Assembly: GCA_947475765.1 (NCBI GenBank)
Contig: CANJMM010000014.1
Span: 1 to 41,469 of the forward strand
Direction: 5' to 3'
Length of the DNA stretch: 41,469 bases
From: Legionellales bacterium
GTDB taxonomy: Bacteria; Pseudomonadota; Gammaproteobacteria; Berkiellales; Berkiellaceae
Under the pieces are notes generated by a model, which was not told the origin of the DNA, did not search any database, and saw nothing but the letters and a program-made list of their open reading frames with translations. Below are positions 23,026-33,800 of this stretch, piece by piece. The position numbers and the translations under genes were made by a program. Positions within the stretch are counted from its first letter, which is position 1; each line of letters begins with the position of its first letter.

Positions 23026-23487
23026 ATGTTTAATATCGTCCTTTATGAACCTGAAATCCCCCCTAACACCGGTAATATTATTAGGCTGTGCGCCAATACA
23101 GGGGCTAAGCTGCATTTAATTAAGCCACTTGGCTTTGAGCTGGATCACACCAAATTAAAACGGGCAGGTTTGGATTATCATGAATGGGCAGTTGTGCAAA
23201 TACATGAAAATATAGAGGCTTGTTTTGCTTTATTTCAATCGCCTTTAAAAATTTATGCTTTTAGCTCTAAAGGCAATATACTGTATACAAAACCAGAATA
23301 CCAAGTTAATGATGTGTTTTTATTTGGACCTGAAACCAGAGGTTTGCCTCAGGCGGTGCTCAGCAAAGAGCAGATTGAGGCCAAGGTTTTTTTGCCTCAA
23401 GTTACCCAAGGCAGAAGTTTAAATTTAAGCAACACAGTCGCCATTGCTTTATATGAAGCCTTAAGACAGCACGCATTTCGTTTTTAA
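23026..23487 (+). CDS. trmL: tRNA (cytidine/uridine-34 2'-O)-methyltransferase
   Basis: This 153-residue protein has the SPOUT trefoil-knot motifs of TrmL (YibK): an opening FNIVLYEPEIPPNTGNI, then RLCANTG, FELDHTKLKRAGLDYHEW, LFGPETRGLP, and SLNLSNTVAIALYEALR at the end. It methylates the ribose of the wobble base of two tRNA-Leu isoacceptors. The start MFNIVLYEP matches homologues. In many gammaproteobacteria trmL is close to secB-gpsA; here they are separated by the DUF4124, pilin-like and ldt genes. Confidence 0.96.
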   Translation: MFNIVLYEPEIPPNTGNIIRLCANTGAKLHLIKPLGFELDHTKLKRAGLDYHEWAVVQIHENIEACFALFQSPLKIYAFSSKGNILYTKPEYQVNDVFLFGPETRGLPQAVLSKEQIEAKVFLPQVTQGRSLNLSNTVAIALYEALRQHAFRF

Positions 23488-23497
23488 AGGCATCTTT

Positions 23498-24763
23498 ATG
23501 AAAAATAAAACAAACACCATGCCGTTGGCTGCTAGGTTACGAGCGGATCAATTTTCCCATTTTGTGGGCCAAAAACATTTTTTACATGAAACTTCCCCCC
23601 TTTTTCAAGCGATTAAAAAAAATCAATTGCGATCCATGATATTTTGGGGGCCGCCAGGAACAGGCAAAACAACATTAGCTAGGTTAATAGCCGCAACAGT
23701 GGATTATCATTTTATACCCTTGTCAGCCGTAGACACAGGGATCAGAGACGTTAAACAAGCGGTGATTCAAGCAGAAAAATTGCTTAAAATTGACCATAAA
23801 AAAACGCTCTTATTTTTAGATGAAGTGCATCGTTTTAATAAAGCTCAGCAAGATGCTTTTTTGCCTGCCATAGAAGAAGGTATCATTGTTTTTGTAGGCG
23901 CGACTACTGAAAATCCTTCTTTTTCTCTGAATAATGCGCTCTTATCACGAGCAACGCTTTATTTATTTAAATCTTTAGAGTTTGAAGACTTGTCTATTTT
24001 ATTAGATAGAGGCTGGAATGTATTGTTATCAGAGCAGCAGGTGAGCATTGACTTTCATTCGGACTATAAAGAAAAGCTGATTCATTGGGCAGATGGTGAT
24101 GCAAGAAGATTGTTGGGGGCAGTTGAGGCTCTGTTTCTGCTTTGTGAACAAAAAAATCAAGTGTCTGATTTAGACTTATCAAAAATAATAACAGGCGCGT
24201 TTTTACGCTTTGATAAAGCGGGCGATGAATTTTATGATCACATTTCTGCTTTACACAAAGCAGTGAGGGGATCTCATCCTGATGGGGCGTTATATTGGTT
24301 GGCCCGAATGTTAACATCAGGCGCAGATCCGCTATATTTGGCGAGAAGAATCTTAAGAATGGCGAGTGAAGATATTGGCAATGCCGATCCTAGAGCGTTG
24401 GATATTGCAACGCATGCCTATGCCGCCTATCAAAAAATGGGTAGTCCAGAGGGAGATTTGGCCTTGGCGCAAGCAGTGGTTTATTTGGCTGTGGCCCCTA
24501 AAAGTAATGCGGTATATACAGCTTGGCAACAGGCCATGTCAGATGCACACGCATTTGGATCCTTGCCCGTGCCATTACCTATTCGAAATACCCCAAAAGG
24601 CTATCGATATGCACATGATGAACCAGGTAATCTTTCACTGGGACAAAGCTATTTTCCTGAAAAAATGGGAGAGAAAATTTATTATCAACCCAGTCAAAAT
24701 GGGTTAGAAATTAAAATAGGCGAAAAATTAAATTTTCTTAGAAATAAAACTAAAAAAGAGTAG
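23498..24763 (+). CDS. rarA: Replication-associated recombination protein RarA (MgsA)
   Basis: This 421-residue protein has the AAA+ module with Walker A GPPGTGKT (51-58), Walker B LLFLDEVHRFNKAQQD, sensor ATTENPSF, and the RarA-specific C-terminal region with ALYWLARMLTSGADPLYLARRI and SEDIGNADPRAL, ending with the FGSLPVPLPIRN and YFPEKMG blocks. It acts at stalled or gapped replication forks together with SSB and the recombination machinery. It starts ten bases after trmL, so the two are probably cotranscribed. It is convergent with the giant gene; the 134-base gap shows no convincing terminator. Confidence 0.96.
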   Translation: MKNKTNTMPLAARLRADQFSHFVGQKHFLHETSPLFQAIKKNQLRSMIFWGPPGTGKTTLARLIAATVDYHFIPLSAVDTGIRDVKQAVIQAEKLLKIDHKKTLLFLDEVHRFNKAQQDAFLPAIEEGIIVFVGATTENPSFSLNNALLSRATLYLFKSLEFEDLSILLDRGWNVLLSEQQVSIDFHSDYKEKLIHWADGDARRLLGAVEALFLLCEQKNQVSDLDLSKIITGAFLRFDKAGDEFYDHISALHKAVRGSHPDGALYWLARMLTSGADPLYLARRILRMASEDIGNADPRALDIATHAYAAYQKMGSPEGDLALAQAVVYLAVAPKSNAVYTAWQQAMSDAHAFGSLPVPLPIRNTPKGYRYAHDEPGNLSLGQSYFPEKMGEKIYYQPSQNGLEIKIGEKLNFLRNKTKKE

Positions 24764-24897
24764 TTTTCAGATTTTTAACCATGTTAGCGCAATTTAGAAA
24801 TGTCCGCTGGTTATATTTGTATTGATTAAAAGATCAGGTATAAAACCTCCAGTTATAATTTAAGCTATTGAATAAAACACTTGCCTAAGATCCTCTT

Positions 24898-27800
24898 CTA
24901 AAACTTGGGTTTTTTGGGTTCGGGCTCGGCACCTGGATTAGCTAATTTTCCAAGCGTCTCAGTTAAGGTTTGTTTTAATGTGATTAAATCTTTGTCATTA
25001 GGTCGGAGCTCGATCTTATCCTGAATATTAAGCAAGAAGGTCTTCATGCCCTCAGTCATCTTGTTTTGTGTGTCTGGATCAGATTTGTCATATAAGGTTG
25101 TTAATTTATTCGTGGCCTCCAGATAGGATGTTAGATCTTGATTAGATTTCGGACGAAAAACAGCCGCTAGGAAAGAAAGGTTTTTATTATCTATTAGATT
25201 TTGAGTTATGTCCTGATCAAATTCAGGGCTATTTTTATAAGAAGTAAAAAATTTAGTCTTTACTAATAGAAGTTTGTAGAATCCTTTTTCTCCCCAATTT
25301 TTAATATTTTCTGGATTCGTTTCTGTTAAAATTTCACGAAACAGATTGAGTCCCTGCGGGTAAGAGAGCAATGTGTCAAACACAAATCCTGCGTCTATCT
25401 CGCCGGATGTCCCATTAGAACACATGTTTCGTAGCATGTTGCTTGCAAGGGCTTCTTTTTTGGAATCATCTGCTTGTGTTTTAAATATTTCTTGTATTTT
25501 TTTAGACTCCCCCTTCGTTACAGCATTTTGTAACTGGGTATCAGTTGTATCTTGGTATGTTTGAAAAACAGAAGAACCAGAGTCTCCCTGTGTGAAATAT
25601 TGCTTAAGTATCTGGTCATACTGCTTTTTATTTTTTTCTTTTAAGTCAGCCATGACCGTAGAAAAGTTTTTTTCAAAAAAACCTTCATAAGAACCGGCTT
25701 TCTTTTTATTAGACTCACAAACTTTCAAAATTTTTACGGCCATGTCGGGATAGGTTTCAACCAGAGCTAACCAGCTCATATTGGAATATTTTAAGCATTT
25801 TTCTAAAATCGTTAAATTTAGATTTCTTGGTTCAATTATGCCCAGTACAGATTTAAATAAATTTTGTCGACGGTCAGCAGGGTCGTTAGGGCAAGTATTT
25901 AAAAAATCCAGAAGGGCTTCTTTTTTGGTAAGGAAAGGGGTTTGGGAATCTTCTAGCTCAGATTCATTGAGGATTGCATTTATGTTTTTAAGCGTGCAGG
26001 ATTTTTCAAACAAGTTAAAAGATTCGTCAGCGGGAAATATAGACATTATTTCGTTTATTTGAAAAAGAGGGGGTTGAACTTGGGGTGAAGGCGTGTTTTT
26101 ATTTAGATCATTAAAGCAGTTTAAAAATTGGATTTCTGTAAAGCTGCCTAATAGCTTTCGCATGTTTTCTATTCCCATCAGAGGCACTAGTATTTTTAAG
26201 CTTTTTTTGTCTTCTGTCGCATATTTAAGTTTCATGAAAAAGTTTTCTATAAAATTAGATTCGTTTTTCATAAAAATATTAAAAAAATCGTCTTGATTTA
26301 TTTTGCTGGTCAAAATTTTTCTAAATTCTTCGGGGAGAGAGAAAAATCTTTTCGAAAATTCAAAGTCATGCATCTTTTCTGAAAAGCGACTAGATAACAG
26401 CGCTTTGAACTCACGATTGCTTTTAAAAGGCTCTTTTTCTAGAAAGATTAACAGAGGGTCCTGATTCTGATTATGCATAAAATTATCTAATGAAAGATCT
26501 ATTAGATTAATAGGGAGAGGGGTTTGTTTGCAAAGTAGACTGAAATAATGGCTTTTAGCCTCTGGGCTGGCATAGGTTGAAATAAGATTAAAATAATAAG
26601 GTGAAAAGTAAATTTTGTTAAGTTGAGTGTTCTTGAGATCTACAGGAGAGGTGTTTAAAACTGCCCATGTAGCTTTAAAATTAGATAACATTGGGTTAAG
26701 CGGATTGTCAAGTTCTATTTCTTTATTCTCACAAATGGCAATATGTGCTTTTTTTAAATCTTCGATGTGTTTTTTTAATGCGGTGGTGTGTCGTTCTTCT
26801 GTGAGCGGTCGATAGGGTAAAATATATTGTTCCATAAAAGAAAAATTTTCTTCAGGTAGGTTTAATAGCCATACTAAGCTTTCGTCAGATTGAGCCAGTA
26901 ATTGAGCCATATCACCATTAAAAAATCTTAGCTGAGTTAAAAAATTGGCGTAATTGGGATGCAAGTTTTCTTTGTTAGGGATGTTTCCAGCTAAAATCGT
27001 TCCTTGTGTATTGGTGACCCAAAAATGCACATCTTCTGTTTCTTTTGGCATGTCTTGGATGATAGATTGCAGTTCTGGGTAAGTGATGACAATAGCACGA
27101 AGATCAAATCCACCTTGTTCGTTTTTAATTTGCATCATTAAGATGGCATGAATGGGTTTTTGATTGGGGTTTAAAAAAGTTTCTTGTTTTGAAAGGGTTT
27201 CATAAAAGTTATTGCTCGCTAAAATTTCTGAGTTGAAGCGAGGGTAGGATTTAGGATCTGTATTTTGGCAGAGCTGCATAAGTGATTGCTTATGCTGGAC
27301 TTCATAATCATAGGTAACGATTTTTCCTACTGAAGTGGGCGAATCTTGCATGAGCTGTTTAAGCCAGGGATCAAAATACTTAAAAGAATGATTTTTTTGT
27401 TTTACTTCTAGTTCTTTTTCTTGTTCTTGCTCTTTTTGTTGTTGTTTTTCTTTTTGATTCTCAGAAACCTGATTGTTTTCTTGCCTTGAATATAAATACT
27501 GACTTTCACAACAATTAAGCGCATTACGCGTGATTTTTAAAAATTCAGAATTTACATCGATGACTTCTTGTTCTAAAATGGGGATCTGGTTTTTTTCTAA
27601 TAAGCTGAGCCATTCTTTTTTTATCTGCGCGCTTATTGTGCCCAGTAATTTTTCAGTATCCGTCATAACTTCAAGGGTTGAATAAGACGCCATTCTATCT
27701 TCAGCAAGTTCATTTGTAAAATAAGCGGAAAATATTTCTTCTAGTCTTCTTTTTTCTTTATGATCTTTGCCTGAAGCAAGGGCAATTCTTTTTTTGATAT

Positions 27801-30800
27801 TTTCTCGTATGGTGTTTTTCATTTGTTGTATAGCAGAGGTAAGGTTATCTTTCATTAGGCGGGCAGATTCATTTTTTCTTGCGTGCGCTAAAGCAGCTTC
27901 AATGGTTTTGATTTCATGAGTTTGATTATCAAAAATAGGAGCATCTATACAAAGCACAACACGTTGTGCGCCTTTAAAGTTACGCATCCTCATGATACCT
28001 TGTAACAAATCTTTTTGCAAAGTCGATTCGTCCATTGTGACTAAGGCAACCGCATCAGGGCTTTGTCTTATATCACTTCCAATGGTATGTTTTTGATCAT
28101 AATAAGTAAAACACTGATTAGGTTTAACCCCTAGAATGCCTTCGATTTCTTTAGGATCGCTGCCTTGAATTCTAATGGCTTTAGACTCCAAGTTATCTAT
28201 ATTTAAAGCATTTAATTCATCCATTCCAGAATGAGGGTTTTTATCAAAAAATAAAATATATTTCAAGTTCTTTTTATTTTCATTTTTAGCATTTTTCGCA
28301 TTAAAATGCGATCTTAATTCAGCCGCTACAGCATTATTATCCATGCCTTTGAAAGTGGCGCCAACATCAATAATAGCGCGCATTTCATCTGTTAGTGCAT
28401 AAAATAAATTTTTCTTATCTTTAAAGTCAATGCCTTTAAGCTCTGTTTTTTTATCAATTAAACGCGCAATGGTTAAGCCATCTGTTCCTAAACTGGAGAG
28501 GGGATTATATTCAATGCTATGGTGTAGCGTTTTGTTATTCCAGGGCGTTCCAGTCACCCCTTGGGTGCTTCGATAGAGCGAAACATGATTGTGTGCATCA
28601 TGGGTTAATACTTTTTTATCGACTTTTATAGTAGGGAGTATGATTTCTGTTAAGGCTAAATACATTAAGTCATGATTGCCAGCTTCGTGTAGATTTTGAA
28701 TTTGTTGATGAAGCGCTAACATCTGTTCTGGGTTATTCACGTCAATATTTGAGAGTGTGGTGCTAAGAGGAGGAAATAAGGCACTTAAGGCAAGATTGAA
28801 TTTTTTTCCTACTTCGGTTTGATCTAGGCTTAGCATGTCAGGATCTCGTGAATCTATGAGTTCTCTTCTCGCGGAGTCAACATAGTGCTCAATAATATAG
28901 CTAAATAAAGAAAGATTATGCTTAAAGCCTTGTGTTTCTAATTGTTGTATCGTGTAATTTAGAGTCATTAAAGGGTTCGAAAAGGTACAGTTTTCTCGGG
29001 GGTTCATATTCCCCGAATAGGGTATAGAAATAGCCCGTTCTAATGCGGTTTTTGTTTGATCTAATGAAGGTCCATAATGCTCAAATAAATGATAGCGCAT
29101 GGTTTGAGGCATGAGCGCACTGATTTGGGCTTTGGTCATAAAAATGAGATCTTTTTCTTTTTTAGATAATTTATTTATATATTCAGGAATAATTTCTCCT
29201 TCGCCTCTTAAATAAGCCGCTAAGGCTGATTTATCTTTTTCTGTGGGTTTTTCAATATTATTGAGAGGGCTATTAGGATCTTGTACTAACTTGTCCGAAA
29301 GGCTAATCCATAAATCAGGCTGTGTATTTATATCTAAGGGGCGAGGGAATTGAGTGTGAATATAACGATAAAGTTCAAGAACATAGCTAACTTGATGTGG
29401 TGGAAGATGGGTTGATTCTCCTATTGTATAATTTAATTGTTTTTTAACATCAAGGTTTGAATCTATTTCATCTATTAAAACATCGCCCTGTGTTTTAAAA
29501 GTACGGAGTATTCTACCAAGCCATTTGATTTGTTTTTCCCATTCTGGCTCTTGTGCTTTTGTTTTAGGTGGTGTTTCAAGTAACTCAAAATATTTTAATT
29601 CTAGAGATTGCATACTAGAAGCAGTGGTGACTAAATAACTTCTGGCTTCCATGACGGCTTGTATTTTTCTATATAATAACTTTAATTCTTTTGCACTGCA
29701 GGGGGTGTCTCTATCAAAGCTAAAGGGTTCAGGATCTTGATCAAATAAAGATAAAGAGGTTTTCTTTAAGTCAGCATAATTTGTTTGAAACAAAGCCTCA
29801 GGTACTTCAATTATAGACAAATTGGTTCCAGAGGCTCTTTTTAAAGCTAAAATAGGGAGCAATACTTTTGATTTTCCGCCGCCCATGATGAGCTGAATCA
29901 TTTTGCTTTTCAGTGCGCCTGTGTCTGCCTCTTTTTCTAAAAGCGATTCGACGGCGTTTTTTTGAGCTGCTTTAATTAAAATGTTTTCAGCATATTGAAA
30001 GACGATTAATTCTGGATGGACTTTTGGATCGATGAAGTTCTCTGACATCATTTCTTTTGCAATTTCATGCACGGCTTGATGCAAAGGCTCTTGTTCTAAT
30101 TCTAAAGACGAGTCTACACTGATTGTGATGTTATTTAAAACGGGCTCATATTCCTTAAATTTCTCAGCTATTCTATGGACATATTGTCGATTAAGCTCAG
30201 CATTTAAATAAATACCTATGCGTTCATGTAAAAATTTTATGTCCGCTGGTTTTAAGCCAGTTTGTTCTGCATAAATATTAGGATCGTTTAATGTGTATAG
30301 ACGCAGTAAATCTTGTTTTGTGAGTTTATTACGTTTCAGGCCCATTACTTCCATTTGGAAGCGTCTGACTTCAGGTGTTATGTTATCTTTGTCTTCTGGA
30401 TTTGCGATCGTTTTATTGGCAAGCACTAAGAGTGCCTCTAATATTTTAGGATTATCGAGAGAACATTCTTGCTCATATGCTAAAGCTTGAGCATGAATAG
30501 CCTGACGTTTTTCCGGAGTATCTAAGAGTAAGATGGCATCATGCATTTGATTTTTTTCTAATTGATTTAGCATAGAGCCGGCTTCTTCATCTATTTTCGC
30601 CAGTTCTTCAAATCTTTTTGCATAAGCAAGAGGAGATTCTTTCATTTTTGCGTTATAGCGTAGGTTAATTGCTTTTAGATTTTCATTACATTCTGCCTCA
30701 TGCTTTTTCCAAGACTCTGAGTTTAAATTTAAAAACTTTCCAAGAGTGGGTTTTTCTAATGGCGTATACAGCTTATTTGACGCTTGTTCTTTCTTTTCTT

Positions 30801-33800
30801 CTTCTGGTAAAATACTAGATTCATCAGGAAAATAGCGCATTTGTTTCAAATGGGCTTGATTTTTTAAATAAGTAATAGGTTTTAAGGTCTGATCCACTGT
30901 CGCTGCATGCGCTTTTTTGTAAAGGGTAGTAAAAATTTTTGATATATCACCCGGCTTATAAAAATTATCCTGACCCTCAGCTTTTTTAAAGTCTTCATAA
31001 TTTATAGACTGGGGTTTAGGATCGCTGCTTAAGTAAGCATATATGATACTGCATAACTTGGGTATATTCTGCTGTTGACGGTCCTGCACATCCATCTCAG
31101 CAAAAGCAATAATCGTTTTTTTGCAAAAATCTTGTAATTTGATTTTATCAAGCTCAGGCAATGTGTCTGCCATTATTTTTTTCATTAAAAGGGGAAAATA
31201 AAGAATAAAGGCTTTTTCATCAACAGGAAGGGAGATGATTTTGATTAAGTCAGCTTCACTGAGTTCTTGAACGGGCTCGGCATTCAGTATGGCCGCTATT
31301 TGTGTATAGAGATTAATCTCAGTATTTTGGTTATCTAAAGCGAGTAATTCTTGTATATTTAACTCAAAAGACGTATCAGCTAAGGTTAATGGCGCAATAG
31401 CCTCTACGGTTTTAGTTTCTTCAGCCTGATATTTCTTTCCTTTTTCCATGATAGCCTTAATTTCTTTTATTCTTTCTGTGCTCCATGTATTTTGAGGTTC
31501 AGCTTCAGAGAGTAACTTTTTTTCTAGCGCCAATTGTTGGTATTCTAAACGTCGATATTCTATTGCGACAGCCCCGGTTTTGTTAGAACAATCACGAAGT
31601 AATAGCATTTTTTCATAGGCGCTTAATTTATATTCTAATGGGACATTGTTCTCAGTGCGATGATAGGCTTTGTAGGTTGCTATGATTTTAGTGTTTAAGT
31701 TATCGTAAAATGCATGATTTTGTTCATGGCCTTTTTCTTTGTAGCCCTCTTGGGATTTTTCTAACTTTCTAAGTTTGAAGTTTGAATTATCTCCTTTGAA
31801 CTTGGCTAAAAGGGATAAGGCTTTTAATTTTACAGATAAAATTTCAGGTGTTTGTGCTGACTCTACTGTTGAGTCTGGATTTAACTTTTCTAATTTTGCG
31901 GGAGTGAGGTCGACTATCCATCTTAATAGCTCAATTTCTTTTTCCGTTCCATTGAGCATGCCGAATTTAACCTTTAAATTTTCAAGCGTTTCAAATGCTT
32001 TATAAGGCTCTTGTGTGCATAAGTATAGATAGGCTAAATGTAGCCCGTCTTCTATATTTTTCGGCAAAAGCGTTAATTCATCTTTTTTGAATTCATAGCT
32101 TACAACGTTTTCTGTTCCAGTATAAGTTAAGTTTGCTTTCAAGTTTTTTTGAGCCTTAGTATAAAAATTATTTCTGAGGTGATCGCCAACATCTTGAATC
32201 AGATCATAATATTCAGTACGTTGGCTGCTGTTTTTTTGCAAAATATTTTGGCTCTGGCCACTAAAAAAAAGACTCGGGTTATTCCTAGAGGGAGTATGAT
32301 GAGCATCAGGATCATCCCTCCCTGCGAGTAGGCCACTTGAAGCAGGTGGAGTGTATTCAAGATCTTGTTTGGCAATAAAAGGCTGCATAGGACAATAGAG
32401 CGTTTTTTTACCTTTCTCATCTGTGAATAAAAGGGTAGACTTTAATCCTCCTAATAGTTGAGAAGAAAGTTTCCCCTGATCAGATACATTAAAAGTTTGT
32501 GGGGGTTGCATTCCGGCTAACTGATAAGCCGTAGGCGGGTTTCCTACCCCTTCTAAACACAAGTTATAACGAGGAAAATGAATTTTATAAATGCAGTTGG
32601 ATTCATTAGGCGGTTCAGGGGTGTTTTTTAAGACAAAGAACAATTCAGGGCTTTCAAAATCTTTAAAAGTTTGATATATGCCGTCTTCTTTTCTTAAGAG
32701 TGCAAAGCCTGATGACTTAACTTGACTAGGCGTATTTTGGTGATCATAGGGGGCCACTTGAAGTAAATTATTTGGGGATTTTATTTTATCCCAAATAAAA
32801 TCGATTGTGTTTTTTTTCAGATTACCTATTAAGGCCATGGGATCTTTTGTTGCATCAACCCTAACCCAAGCGACATTATTTTTTTCTTGTAAAATTTTGG
32901 GTAATTTTTTCGTTTCAGGGATACTTTGTAGTTCAAACCATTCTGGATCTTGGCCCTCTACGCTATATTTTTTCTGGATGACTATTTTGGGCAGCGTGTT
33001 TTCTGCGCCAGATGCTTGTAAAAAAATGTTATATTCATCCCCCTTGTGTTCAAAAGTAAAAACAGTGTTATCTTCTAAAGCCCAGGCCATTTTAATATCT
33101 TGTTCAAAAAGCATGGAAAACCGAGCATCAGAGGTGATGATTTTGGGTAAAGTCACTTGCTTTAATCCAGCTTTTGTTATTTCCCCCAATTTTAGATTCA
33201 CACTCATGACGCTTTTACCCTCAGCATCAAGCATTAAAACTTTGGGCGGAGCATATCGAGTGGTATATTCTTGAGACTCGGGTAATAAATACGCTAAACA
33301 CTTTTTGACAGACTCAGTGAGATGCTGTTCAGATGTTGCTTTAGAATCAGGTTCGACCTTTAAATTTTGTGTATGCCATCTTCTTTCTATTTGTTCACAG
33401 TGTCGCGATAATAAGTCTTTTTTGAAAGAGGCATTAAATGCTTCATCTGTTTTTATCCAATTTACAATGAGTTTAGACTTAAAATACGCCCCTATTTCTT
33501 CGTCACTTAAGGTGATTTCAGCATTCTGGCTTAGTTTTTCGGCTAACAATAAGATAGATTCAATGTGTAAGCTTTTTATTTCGTTTTGTTCAGCAGCGTC
33601 CTGAGGAAAAAGCTGTTTATCTTTTTGGGCAATAAAATCTGAGACAAGATAAGATTCATCTTCTTTTCTTTTTACCCCTATATAGCGATTCACCGCATTG
33701 CTAAGCTGTAAAAAAAACAACCCTGTTTGATCGGGGATAGAACCTTTGCTATTGGCATGAAGGCCTTTTTCTATTAAGCACTGAAATTTTTCTAAAAAAC

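Noticed and set aside
24764-24897. Terminator between rarA and the giant gene
   Set aside because: I found no stem-loop with a T-run on either strand in the gap.
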